This document shows, piece after piece, positions 1-8,562 of a DNA stretch of 64,000 nucleotides. The stretch's first letter is position 1. Every line of letters begins with the position of its first letter. Location of the stretch: contig NZ_CAJZAG010000014.1 of assembly GCF_914271485.1 (NCBI RefSeq), positions 110,912 to 174,911 of the forward strand. The letters are read 5' to 3'. The translations under genes and the position numbers were made by a program. The notes beneath the pieces are model-generated. The model saw nothing but the letters and a program-made list of their open reading frames with translations. It searched no databases and had not been told where the DNA came from. Origin of the DNA: Cupriavidus pampae (GTDB lineage: Bacteria > Pseudomonadota > Gammaproteobacteria > Burkholderiales > Burkholderiaceae).

Positions 1-571
1 CCACCAGCAACCACACGCAGACGGTAACGACGGCCTGCAGCACGAAGATCATGCGCCACCCCGCATCGAGCATCAGAATTGCGGTGGTCCACGGCGCCAC
101 GGCATTGAGCCCCAGCGCACCGATCACGAATGGCCACAACAATCGCGCGCGCTCCTGCGGCTGCGCCAGCAGCTGGATCAACGTGCGCGAGGCCGCGAAT
201 AACCCGCCCGCGCCAAGACCCTGCACCGCAAGCGCGAGCGACAACTGCAGCACGTTGTCCGACACCGCGCACAGCAGCGCGCCCACGATGGCGATGATCA
301 GCCCCAGCAACGTGGCACCGCGATAGCTGATGAAGTCGGCCACGCCGCGCAGGATCAGATTGGCGACCACCGCCGCGCCCGCGTATGCCGTCAGGCACCA
401 CAGAAAATCATCGGGCGTGGCATAGACACCCGCGCGGATATGTATCGCACCCGTCGCGAGCATCGACGTGGCGACGAAGTCGACGCCCGTCGCACACCCG
501 AGCGCGAGCCCAAGTGTGAAAACGGCGGGGCGCCCCAGCGTCGGTAATGCGCTTAGCGGGACGGCAGGCAT
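1..571 (-). CDS. MFS transporter (partial, runs off the left edge)
   Basis: The N-terminal 190 codons of a membrane transporter are visible; the gene continues beyond base 1. Translation from the ATG at 571 gives successive hydrophobic segments and, near residues 65-80, a motif-A-like loop (RGVADFISYRG) between transmembrane segments 2 and 3, typical of the major facilitator superfamily. The region after it (an Ala/Leu-rich helix, then GLGAGGLFAASRTLIQLL) resembles drug:H+ antiporter (DHA) members. The substrate cannot be judged from this fragment. Its start overlaps the end of the upstream small exported protein by about 19 bases, so the two are probably co-transcribed. Confidence 0.75.
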   Translation of the reverse strand, partial: MPAVPLSALPTLGRPAVFTLGLALGCATGVDFVATSMLATGAIHIRAGVYATPDDFLWCLTAYAGAAVVANLILRGVADFISYRGATLLGLIIAIVGALLCAVSDNVLQLSLALAVQGLGAGGLFAASRTLIQLLAQPQERARLLWPFVIGALGLNAVAPWTTAILMLDAGWRMIFVLQAVVTVCVWLLV

Positions 572-789
572 CCGTGCGCGGCGGTGCAGGGCGCGGCCTT
601 GGCGTCATGCGCGGATTTGCGGGTCGGGGATTTGGTGGACGGCGCGGGTTTGGGCGCGATCAGCTGATAGTCGTATCGATCGGCGGCAAACGGGCTGGTG
701 GCGGGATCTTCCGCGTAGCCAGTACTACAGATGAACGCGGCGGCTGCCGCGGCGAGGGCTACAGCAATTGGGTAGATGCGAGGGGACAT
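553..789 (-). CDS. small exported protein of unknown function
   Basis: This is a 78-residue protein beginning MSPRIYPIAVALAAAAAAF, with a clear signal peptide and probable cleavage after the Ala-rich core near CSTGYA. The mature part is short, rich in Ser/Thr/Pro/Lys, and ends in a two-cysteine tail (APCTAAHGCLPSR). I chose the ATG at 789 over an in-frame ATG at 828 because a GGAG lies about 5 bases before it and the hydrophobic core is then correctly placed. No family was recognised. It overlaps the start of the MFS gene, suggesting translational coupling. Confidence 0.55.
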   Translation of the reverse strand: MSPRIYPIAVALAAAAAAFICSTGYAEDPATSPFAADRYDYQLIAPKPAPSTKSPTRKSAHDAKAAPCTAAHGCLPSR

Positions 790-955
790 GGGAGGCTCCG
801 TGGTGGCATGACCGTTCCCATAAAGCATATCGATCGGCGTCGCCAGACGTCAGCCGTACCGTGGTCTCAGCGTTCCCACCTGAACGTATGGTTCGGCGCG
901 CGCGTGCGAACTCGCAAGCGTGTGCGGCGCGCGAAAGCCGCCGCGGACCGGGCCA

Positions 956-3900
956 TCAGCCGCCCGGCGCGCGCAGCGGAATCGTGAACGTGAACGCGCT
1001 GCCGTAGGGCACCAGCGCCACCGCGCGCAACTGGCCGCGGTGCGCCTCGATGATCGACCGGCAGATCGCCAGTCCCATGCCCATGCCATTGACCTTGGTG
1101 GTGTAGAACGGCTCGAAGACCTGCTCGGCCATTTCGCCGCCAATGCCAACGCCGGTGTCGCCCACGCTCACCTCGAGCGCATCGCCCTCCACGATACGTG
1201 TGGCAATCCGCAGGACGCGTGCGCGGCCTTCGATCTCGCTCATCGCCTCGATGGCGTTGACGATCAGATTGAGGATCACCTGCTGCAACTGCACGCCATC
1301 ACCAAACGCTCGCGATGGCTCGGCATCGAGCTCCAGCTGCACGGTCACGTTACGCCGCGCGATCTCGCTGCGCGAAATCGCCAGGATGTGCCGAATGGCC
1401 TCGTGGATATCGACCGGTGCCAGTACCGGTGCCGCATTGCGCGTCAGGCTCTGCAGGCTGCGGATCATGTCGCCCGCGCGCTGGCCTTCGCTCGCGATCG
1501 CAACCAGCCCTTCGCGCGCGTTGTCGATATCGGGCGTGGCACGTGCCAGCCAGCGCAGGCTCGCGCCAGCGTTGGAGACGATCGACATCAACGGCTGATT
1601 GATCTCGTGCGCGATGGACGCCGTGAGCTGACCCACCGTGGTCGCACGTGCCACGCGCGCCAGATCGGCCTGCGCATTGCGCACCGCATCCTCGGACTGG
1701 CGCCGCGCGGTGATATCGGTCACCGTGCCGAAATAGCGCAGCACATCGGGCGCGCCGTCCTCGGGCGGCATCGGCTTGCCGATCACCGCGACGTGCACGA
1801 TCGAGCCGTCGCGTCGGACGATACGATGCTCCACCTGCACGGGCAGCCGCTGCGCCGTATTGATCTCGACCAGACGCTTCATGGCGGCTCGGTCTTCGGG
1901 ATGCATGCGCGACAGGAATACCCCGAACGGCGCATCGCGCTCGGACGGATCGAGGTCGTAGATGCGCAGCAGTTCGTCGGAGCAATAGAAGCGGTCTTCG
2001 CACAGATCCCAGCGCCAGCTGCCGGTATGGCTTACCGTCTCGCCCATCGCGAGCGTGGCCTCGCTGGTGCGCAACTCGCGCTCCACGCGCTGGCGCCGCT
2101 CGTTCTCGACCAGCAGGTCGTCGTAGAGCCGCGCGGTGCGCAGCGAGATCGCCGCCTGCGCGGCCACCAGCTCGAGCAGGCGCGTCTGGTCGAGCGTGAA
2201 CGCGTCGCGCACGAGGCGGTTCTCGAGGTAGAGCGCGCCGATGACCTCGTTGTGGCGCACCATCGGAATGCAGATGGCCGAGCAGTCCGGATGCCGCGCA
2301 AAGTACGGGTCGATGGCGAACGGACTCGCGCGCATCGAGGGGCCGATCATCGCCACCTGACCCGTGCGCGTCGCGGTGTGGAACATCGACAGCGGCAGTA
2401 CATCGGCATGCAATGGATCTTGCCCGATGCGCACGCGCACGCCATCGACGGCCGTGTCGGCATGGGCCTCCACCAGCGGTCCTTCAGGATAGATGCGGAT
2501 CAGCAGGCCCCGCTGCGCGGCCGCATACTCGAGCGCGATCGTCATCAGCTTGTCGATCAGGCCGTCGAGCCGGATCTCCTCGGTGAGCGCGCGCGAGGCC
2601 TTGATCACGCTTTCGATATCGACGGTATGAAAGCCCTCGCCAAGCTGCCACACGCGCGGCTGCGTCGGATTGATGAGCTCGGGAAAGCGCGTCTCCATCT
2701 GCCGCGCCTTGGTCAGCGCGCCCCAGCGCACGTAAGCGTCGCGCGCATCGCGGCGATGCGCGTGTGCCGCCGCGGCCAGACCGAGCGAGGCGCAATGATG
2801 CGCGGCGCGTTCGTGCGCAATGGCGACGATCTGCGCAAAGCCATGCGCGGTGGCGTGCGCGATGGCCTGCTCGTAGCACGTCATCGCGCGCATCGCATCG
2901 CCTTCGCGGCGCGCCAGTTCGGCTTCCACCAGCAATGCCTTGTCGACGAAGGTGACTGGATTGATGGCGGCCCAGTCGCGAATCTTGCGCACATCGGCGC
3001 GCAGCGTATTCCAGGCCTCGAGGTCCGGCTCCTCGGGCGACGTCGCGATGGTCAGCGCGCGCAGCAGACGGAAGTCGAGCTGATGGATATGCGCGGGGGC
3101 CGACCACGCGAACGTTGCCGCGCGATCCAGGCACAGTGCGGCCGCTTCGTGGCGTTCGGCCAGCAACAGCATCGTCGCGCGATAGAGCCAGTGCCAGAAC
3201 TCGAATGTCGAGAGGCGCTCGCCGCGCGGAATGCCTTCACCGTCGGGGCCGGCATCGTCCATCCAGCGTTGCGCGGCGCTGTCGTGCGCATCGGCCCCCG
3301 CGCGCAGGCCATCGACAAAGCGCTGCTGCGCGAGCAGGATCGACTCGACGTCCTGGAAGCCCGCGCGGCGTACGAACTCGAGGCCGCGCGCGATCTCCAC
3401 GGCCACGTCGTCGAGCCGGTCGCCACGCACGAGCATCGCGGCGACGATATGGCAGCACGCGTAGCAGGCGGTGGTCACATCGCCATGCGCGACGCCCGCG
3501 GCAAAGCCAGCGCGTGCGCATTCGATGGAGTACGAAAGCGGCTGCGTCCACACGCTGAGCTGGTCGAGCGGCAACTGCACGCGCGCCATATGCGCGGCAT
3601 AACCATGATGATTGACCAGCCGCCGCGCCATCTCGCCGTAGCGAAAGCCGTCCGCGTAAGCGTCGAAGCGATGGCAGACCTGCACGCCCAGCCAGCCCAG
3701 TGCCGAGGTGGCGGCGGCCGTCATGCCATGCTGCAGCGTCAGCCGCAGCATCTGGCACAAGCTCAGGAACGCGAGGTTCTCGTCGGTGAAGCTAGCGGGC
3801 ACCATCAGCGCGGCCAGCAGGCTCATCGCGCCTTCGGTGTCCGGATCCTTCATCACCGGCAACGCGAGCATGGCGCCCAGCGTGGTCGTCGCCAGCATGG

Positions 3901-6718
3901 GCTGGATCGTCGCATAGAGCGTGTTGCACGCGGTGGCCGACGGATGGGCGTGAAGCTCGATGCCGAATAGCCGCAGTCCGGCGATCGCGGTCTCCACCGC
4001 CAGCACGTTCTCGGAGCGGCGCGAGTGCATCTCGATCTTGAGCCGATACGCGCTCGCGCGTTGCAAGATGTCCCCAGGCCCATCGATCAGTTGCGTGACC
4101 AACACCAGCGCCGCGTCGAGCCGGCCCTGCAGGAACCAGCAGTTGGCCTGCTCCTCGCGCAGCGCATGATAGAGCGCCTGCCCGCCCGGAGATGCCTCGG
4201 AGGCATGCGTGGCCTGGCGCGCGTAATCGAGGCCATTGCTGACGTAACGTAGCGCGGCATCGTAGGCGGCCGCGCGCCGCGCGCGCTGGGCGGCGGCGAG
4301 AAACAGCTGTGCGGTGCCGAGCGCGTCGGCGTTGGAGGAGGTCGTCGCCCTGGCTTGCGCCAGCAGTCCGGCCGCGCGGAACAGTACGTCATCGCGCAGG
4401 TGATCCGCGCCACGATCACCCTGCGCACGATGGTCGGCATCGGGGGTCCGTGCGAGCGTCTTTGCGAGCGTCTGTGCAAGCAAGCGGCCCGCGCGCAGGC
4501 TCACCTCCGCGCGCGTATCGTCATCGAGCCACGCATGCGCGGCTTCAAGGATGCGATCATGCGCAAACAGATAGTCGTACCGTGTCGGTACGACCAGACC
4601 CGTTGCGCAGGCGGGGGCCAGCCGCGCATGCAGCGTGGCTTCGTCCAGGCCGAACGTGTCGCACAGCAGGCCGAACGAGGAGGTGCTGCCGAGGCAGGCC
4701 ATGCCGCCCAGTAACTGGCGCGTCTCGTCCGGGAGTTGCTGCAGATGCTGCAGGCTGAATTCGGCGACGTTATCGGTGCAGGTACGCGCATCGATGGCTG
4801 AAAGATCGTAGCGCCAGCCATCGATATCGGACGAATAGGCGACCAGCCGTTCGTCCGCGATCATCCGCATGAACTGCCGCACGAAGAACGGGTTGCCTAG
4901 TGTCTTGGCGTGGATCACTTCGGCGAGTGGTCCCATCGCGGCGTCGGGCGTATGCAGCGCCTGCGCCAGCAGCGTGGCGACCGCTTCCACCGGCAGACCC
5001 GCGATGGCGATATCGTGCACCGGCACGTGCTCGCGCAACTGGGTGAGCGCGGTGGCGCTGGCGTTACGCGCGCTGCAGACCAGCAGCAGCCGCAACGGCC
5101 CGGTACCGCCCGCGAGCCGCGACAGCAGTTCGAGCGTCGGTTGATCGAGCCATTCGATATCGTCGATCAACAGCACGAAGGGCCGGTCCGGTTGCGCGAA
5201 CGCATGGATCAGGCAGCGCATCGCCAGATCGACGTGCATATCGGGCTCGACCGATTCGGTTGCGGGCGAGTCCGGGAAGTCGTTGACCAGCAGCCGCAGC
5301 GCGGGCGCAATGCTCGACGCCACGCGGCCATAGGCACCGAGTGCCTGTTGCAGCCGCTGCCGCCACATGCGCACGGCGTCCTCCGGCAAGCCGAGAATCT
5401 GGTGCACAAGGCCGCGAAACGCATCGGCGAGCACGGCATAGGGAACGTCGCGGCGAATCGGGTCGGCCTTGCCGGCCGCCGACCAGATGCGTCGCTGCGG
5501 CATGCCTTGCGCAAATGCACGCATCAGCGCGGATTTGCCGATGCCAGACGGGCCCGTGAGTGCCACGACCACGGGCCGCGAATTGGCCGCCACGCGCGTA
5601 CACAGGTCGGCGATATGGGCGAGGTCTGCCTCCCGTGCATACAGCGTGTCCGGCAACTCGAGCGTGCCCGGCCGGTCGCGCTCGCCGGGTTCAAACGCAT
5701 CGATGCGGCCATGTGCGTGCCAGGCCTCCACGCAGCGCGCCAGATCGGCTTCCAGACCGGCGGCGGACTGGTAGCGATGCGCGGGGCGCTTGTCGAGCAG
5801 CTTCAGCACGATGCGCGCGAGCATCTCCGGGACATCGGGCGCGATCTCGTGCGGCGGCGCCGGCGTCCCGGCCACATGGCTGTGGATCCATTCGGTCAGG
5901 TCGGACGGATTGCGCGCGCTGAACGGTAGTTGGCCGGTGAATAGCTGGTAGAAGATCACGCCGAACGAGTACAGGTCGCTGCGGACATCGATCGCATGAT
6001 GCGTGCGGCCGGTATGCTCGGGCGACATGTAGGCGGGCGCCTGGCCCGCGATGGTGATCATGGGGCCGGCGTTGAAGCCGCCCTGATAGTGACCGCCATT
6101 GGAGCCACCGTTGGACCCGCCATTGGATCCGCTATGAGATCCACCGTTGCGAGGCGCGTGGTCGCCGCCGGCCGGCCGGCCATCGGGCACCGGGGTCGGC
6201 TGCGCAAAGTCGAAGCGGCCGAGACGGCAGCGATCTTCGGGTTCGACGATCAGGCTGCAGGGGGTCAGCGAACAGTGCACCAGCCCCGCCTCGTGGGCGG
6301 CGCGTAGTGCGGCGCTGGCGTTGCGGGCGATGGTCAGCACGCGGGCGATCGGCAGGCGCTCGTTCAACAGCAGCGTCAGCGGGTTTCCGCCGTGATCGTC
6401 ATAGAGCGCGGCCACGCCATTGCGGTAGCGCGTGAGCGCGCGCGGCGTCAGGGCCCACTGCGGATGCAGCAGCGCGCGCAGCGCGAACTCGTTCTCGAGC
6501 CGGCGCGCGGCCTCGGCTTCCACCTGGGCGGACGCCGCATGGGCAAGCACGATCCGACGGCCGGTGGCCGGATGCACGCCCCGCACGAACGCGACGATGC
6601 CATCCTGATGGATGGTCTCGAAGCGGAATTCCGCTAAAGCGAGCGCGTCGGGCAGGCCGCCGTGGGATGAACCATCGTGCAAACCGCCTTCGGATAAGCC
6701 GATTTTGTCGATCGTCAT
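956..6718 (-). CDS. giant hybrid: Ser/Thr (pseudo)kinase - AAA ATPase - TPR-like - GAF - PAS - histidine kinase
   Basis: 1920 residues. Domains in order: a protein-kinase fold at about 25-340; an AAA/NACHT-like ATPase at about 360-620 with Walker A GPSGIGKS (389-396) and Walker B FVLLIDD (514-520); a long helical TPR-like region to about 1340; GAF at about 1384-1535; PAS at 1553-1669; HisKA with phospho-acceptor H1704 in SIAHEINQPL; and a HATPase with N box (N1817), DTGVGIG and GMGMGLA. This is the known 'serine/threonine kinase / ATP-binding / sensor histidine kinase' architecture. The histidine-kinase half looks intact. The Ser/Thr kinase half does not: the HRD loop reads HCSLTP (148-153), DFG reads DFA, the VAIK lysine position is His, and the activation segment holds a Gly/Ser/Asn-rich repeat (about 191-214). 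It starts 16 bases after the upstream receiver gene, so the two form an operon. Confidence 0.93.
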   Translation of the reverse strand: MTIDKIGLSEGGLHDGSSHGGLPDALALAEFRFETIHQDGIVAFVRGVHPATGRRIVLAHAASAQVEAEAARRLENEFALRALLHPQWALTPRALTRYRNGVAALYDDHGGNPLTLLLNERLPIARVLTIARNASAALRAAHEAGLVHCSLTPCSLIVEPEDRCRLGRFDFAQPTPVPDGRPAGGDHAPRNGGSHSGSNGGSNGGSNGGHYQGGFNAGPMITIAGQAPAYMSPEHTGRTHHAIDVRSDLYSFGVIFYQLFTGQLPFSARNPSDLTEWIHSHVAGTPAPPHEIAPDVPEMLARIVLKLLDKRPAHRYQSAAGLEADLARCVEAWHAHGRIDAFEPGERDRPGTLELPDTLYAREADLAHIADLCTRVAANSRPVVVALTGPSGIGKSALMRAFAQGMPQRRIWSAAGKADPIRRDVPYAVLADAFRGLVHQILGLPEDAVRMWRQRLQQALGAYGRVASSIAPALRLLVNDFPDSPATESVEPDMHVDLAMRCLIHAFAQPDRPFVLLIDDIEWLDQPTLELLSRLAGGTGPLRLLLVCSARNASATALTQLREHVPVHDIAIAGLPVEAVATLLAQALHTPDAAMGPLAEVIHAKTLGNPFFVRQFMRMIADERLVAYSSDIDGWRYDLSAIDARTCTDNVAEFSLQHLQQLPDETRQLLGGMACLGSTSSFGLLCDTFGLDEATLHARLAPACATGLVVPTRYDYLFAHDRILEAAHAWLDDDTRAEVSLRAGRLLAQTLAKTLARTPDADHRAQGDRGADHLRDDVLFRAAGLLAQARATTSSNADALGTAQLFLAAAQRARRAAAYDAALRYVSNGLDYARQATHASEASPGGQALYHALREEQANCWFLQGRLDAALVLVTQLIDGPGDILQRASAYRLKIEMHSRRSENVLAVETAIAGLRLFGIELHAHPSATACNTLYATIQPMLATTTLGAMLALPVMKDPDTEGAMSLLAALMVPASFTDENLAFLSLCQMLRLTLQHGMTAAATSALGWLGVQVCHRFDAYADGFRYGEMARRLVNHHGYAAHMARVQLPLDQLSVWTQPLSYSIECARAGFAAGVAHGDVTTACYACCHIVAAMLVRGDRLDDVAVEIARGLEFVRRAGFQDVESILLAQQRFVDGLRAGADAHDSAAQRWMDDAGPDGEGIPRGERLSTFEFWHWLYRATMLLLAERHEAAALCLDRAATFAWSAPAHIHQLDFRLLRALTIATSPEEPDLEAWNTLRADVRKIRDWAAINPVTFVDKALLVEAELARREGDAMRAMTCYEQAIAHATAHGFAQIVAIAHERAAHHCASLGLAAAAHAHRRDARDAYVRWGALTKARQMETRFPELINPTQPRVWQLGEGFHTVDIESVIKASRALTEEIRLDGLIDKLMTIALEYAAAQRGLLIRIYPEGPLVEAHADTAVDGVRVRIGQDPLHADVLPLSMFHTATRTGQVAMIGPSMRASPFAIDPYFARHPDCSAICIPMVRHNEVIGALYLENRLVRDAFTLDQTRLLELVAAQAAISLRTARLYDDLLVENERRQRVERELRTSEATLAMGETVSHTGSWRWDLCEDRFYCSDELLRIYDLDPSERDAPFGVFLSRMHPEDRAAMKRLVEINTAQRLPVQVEHRIVRRDGSIVHVAVIGKPMPPEDGAPDVLRYFGTVTDITARRQSEDAVRNAQADLARVARATTVGQLTASIAHEINQPLMSIVSNAGASLRWLARATPDIDNAREGLVAIASEGQRAGDMIRSLQSLTRNAAPVLAPVDIHEAIRHILAISRSEIARRNVTVQLELDAEPSRAFGDGVQLQQVILNLIVNAIEAMSEIEGRARVLRIATRIVEGDALEVSVGDTGVGIGGEMAEQVFEPFYTTKVNGMGMGLAICRSIIEAHRGQLRAVALVPYGSAFTFTIPLRAPGG
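6093..6148 (-). repeat. short tandem repeat coding for Gly/Ser/Asn in the kinase activation segment
   Basis: Imperfect 12-base units of the form gccattgga/tcc or gccaccgttgga encode the string GSNGGSNGGSNGG between the DFG-equivalent and the YMSPE (APE-like) motif of the large kinase. It is an in-frame low-complexity insertion. Confidence 0.7.
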
Positions 6719-6734
6719 GATGCGGCGCCTGCCG

Positions 6735-7124
6735 TCAGGCGGCCGGTGGTCTCAAGCGTGGCAGCAGGGCATTCTCGATGCAGCGGATGATATCAGTGTC
6801 CTGGAACGGCTTGTTCAGAAAGCACGAGGCGCCGGCATCCCGGGCGCGCTGCTCGTAACCTTCCTGGGCAAATGCGGTCATAAAGACCACCGGCATATCG
6901 TAGCCGCGCGCGCGCAAGGCTTCGCACAACGCGAAACCGTTCATGGCGGGCATCTGGATATCGGTGATCAGGCATGCAATATGGTCGATCGACGCGGACT
7001 GCAACAGTTCGGGGCCGCTGCTGAAGAGTTCCACATCCAGGTCAAACGAACGCACCAATCGTCCCATGGCATGCCGGACGGAAGCGTCGTCGTCGACGAT
7101 GGCAATCACGGGGGTGGAAGTCAC
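6735..7124 (-). CDS. single-domain response regulator (CheY-like receiver)
   Basis: 129 residues consisting only of a receiver domain: acidic pocket DDD at 11-13, phospho-acceptor Asp55 (ITDIQMP), conserved Thr in MTAF, and Lys104 in FLNKPF. There is no DNA-binding or other output domain, so it probably relays phosphate or docks to a partner. The start is a GTG at 7124 with AAGGA six bases upstream. It is transcribed directly ahead of the large hybrid kinase (16-base gap), the likely phosphodonor or phosphorelay partner. It closely resembles the receiver at 18446-18853, which precedes the second large kinase, so the receiver-kinase module appears duplicated. Confidence 0.88.
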   Translation of the reverse strand: MTSTPVIAIVDDDASVRHAMGRLVRSFDLDVELFSSGPELLQSASIDHIACLITDIQMPAMNGFALCEALRARGYDMPVVFMTAFAQEGYEQRARDAGASCFLNKPFQDTDIIRCIENALLPRLRPPAA

Positions 7125-7214
7125 ACAAAATCCTTAGAGTCTTGAGCGGTGACGAGGGGTCCGACGCCCTCCACCACTTGCTCACAGGATAGTCCCACCG
7201 GCCTGCGGGCCATA

Positions 7215-7230
7215 TCATACGGTGGTATTG
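7215..7230. promoter_or_regulatory. second, degenerate copy of the 16-bp palindromic box
   Basis: TCATACGGTGGTATTG matches the palindrome at 7333-7348 at 12 of 16 positions with the right half intact, and has its own ATAC/GTAT arms. It lies about 90 bases before the receiver-kinase operon start. Confidence 0.45.
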
Positions 7231-7332
7231 TCGTCGCCACGCTGACACACCCCGCCGCTTGCCAGACCCCACGCGGGGCGCGAGCACCCCGTCCGGGGGC
7301 ATCGAGGCGACTCGCCCAATCAGCGTGTACGG

Positions 7333-7348
7333 TAATACCTTGGTATTA
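7333..7348. promoter_or_regulatory. perfect 16-bp palindrome, candidate FixJ-family regulator site
   Basis: TAATACCTTGGTATTA has two perfect 7-bp arms around a TT centre, in the intergenic region between the porin stop and the receiver gene. Its size and shape resemble the boxes bound by StyR/TodT-type FixJ regulators (half-sites TAAACC/GGTTTA). Assignment to the local FixJ-like regulators is inference. Confidence 0.5.
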
Positions 7349-7416
7349 GGCACTACTCTCCCTGCAACAGCCCTACATCGGGCGTTGTGAAACATCACTG
7401 GCGTCTGGCGGGGCGG

Positions 7417-8562
7417 TCAGAAATTATGCCGCATGCCGAGGGCGAACGTCTGCGGGTCCGCGCCCGCGCTGATGCCGAGCTCATTGATCGCAAAGTCGTA
7501 GATGCCCTGGCTGCGGTTGTTGATGCGGCTGTAGAACGCGAACAGCGCGGTGCGCTTGGAGAGCGGATAGTCGTAGCCCACCGTGATCTGCGTGGCGCCG
7601 GTGTCGGGCCCGCTGCGGAAGAATCCCACGGTATCGGTGGAGGAGCCGGTGCCGTTGGCGGCCAGCCCAAAGCCGATGCGCACGCTGCCCACCCCCACCT
7701 GCTGCACCAGCGATGCATAGTAGGCGTTGCGCTGCAGGTCGCCGGTGTCGGTGCGGTAGTGCAGATGCTCGTAGACCGCGGCGATCCGCGTGCCGGTGCG
7801 CACCTGCCACGCAAAGCCGACCTTGAGCGCGTCGTCGTTGCGGCTGGCGGCCTGGTAGTGCTGGTGCACTTCGTAGGCGATGGTCGCGTTCAGCGGACCC
7901 GAGTCGTAGACCATGGCCGCCGAGTACAGCGCGGGATTGCGCGCGACGGTGGTTTTTTCCTCCGGCAACCCCGCGCCGAGCCAGACGCTGACCGGCCCGA
8001 ACGACGGCGAGCGGTACTGCACGCTGTTTTTCTGGCGCCGGTCGAACGAGCTTGTGTCGTCAATATTGTTCGAGGTGGAGGTCGAGCCGTTGCCAATCAG
8101 CGCCATATAGCCGGCGGTGGTCGGATAGTACGGATCGTAGCCCATCGTCGACTCGGTGTAGGGCGTGTGCCAGTGCCCCATGAACAGCAGCCCGTAATCA
8201 CCCTGCAGGCCGACGCGCGAGTTGCGGCTGGCGATCACGCCCTGTCCGGTGTCGAGCGACAGATTGCTTTCGATCTGCCAGACCGCCTTGAACGAGCCGC
8301 CGAGGTCTTCGTCGCCGCGCAGGCCGAACACCGAACGGTAATTGGTCTGGCGCACCACGCTGCCCAGCGCGGTGCCATCGGTGGCGGTGCTTGCGCGCGA
8401 GTATTCGATGGCGGTGTTCAGGCGGCCATAGACCGTCACGGTGCCGGCCAGCGCCGGGGCACTGCCGGCGACTATCAGCACGGGCACGGTGAAACGGGTC
8501 AAGCGGGTCAGCCGGTTCAGCCGGTTCAGCCGCTTCAGGGGACAACCGATACCAGCCATCAT
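7417..8562 (-). CDS. outer-membrane porin (Gram-negative trimeric porin type)
   Basis: About 381 residues. After a signal peptide ending ...SAPALA the mature protein begins GTVTVYGRLNTAIEYS, the classic start of betaproteobacterial general porins, and it ends in GMRHNF with a C-terminal Phe as required for beta-barrel assembly. Alternating strands, PSFGPVSVW and the FGLRGDEDLGG segment also fit the family. Either of two consecutive ATGs (8562 or 8559) can start it; both overlap the DoxX stop codon (ATGATG/TGA), so translation is probably coupled. The signal peptide n-region is unusual: about four Leu-Asn/Thr-Arg units encoded by 9-bp tandem repeats. It is the last gene of a four-gene operon with the hydrolase, amidohydrolase and DoxX genes, and probably gives outer-membrane entry for their substrate. 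Confidence 0.88.
   Translation of the reverse strand: MMAGIGCPLKRLNRLNRLTRLTRFTVPVLIVAGSAPALAGTVTVYGRLNTAIEYSRASTATDGTALGSVVRQTNYRSVFGLRGDEDLGGSFKAVWQIESNLSLDTGQGVIASRNSRVGLQGDYGLLFMGHWHTPYTESTMGYDPYYPTTAGYMALIGNGSTSTSNNIDDTSSFDRRQKNSVQYRSPSFGPVSVWLGAGLPEEKTTVARNPALYSAAMVYDSGPLNATIAYEVHQHYQAASRNDDALKVGFAWQVRTGTRIAAVYEHLHYRTDTGDLQRNAYYASLVQQVGVGSVRIGFGLAANGTGSSTDTVGFFRSGPDTGATQITVGYDYPLSKRTALFAFYSRINNRSQGIYDFAINELGISAGADPQTFALGMRHNF
8495..8539 (-). repeat. five imperfect 9-bp tandem repeats in the porin signal peptide
   Basis: Units such as cgggtcagc, cggttcagc and cgcttcagg repeat without gaps and encode the Leu-Asn/Thr-Arg repeats at the start of the porin precursor. Copy-number change would keep the frame and alter the charge and length of the n-region. 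Confidence 0.7.

Noticed and set aside
920..3970. 1016-codon open frame on the plus strand opposite the first giant kinase
   Set aside because: Arg/His/Ala-rich translation without domains, fully antisense to a well-supported gene; typical shadow in high-GC DNA.
8495..8539. Tandem repeats considered as a CRISPR-like array
   Set aside because: Nine-base coding repeats without spacers; no cas genes nearby.
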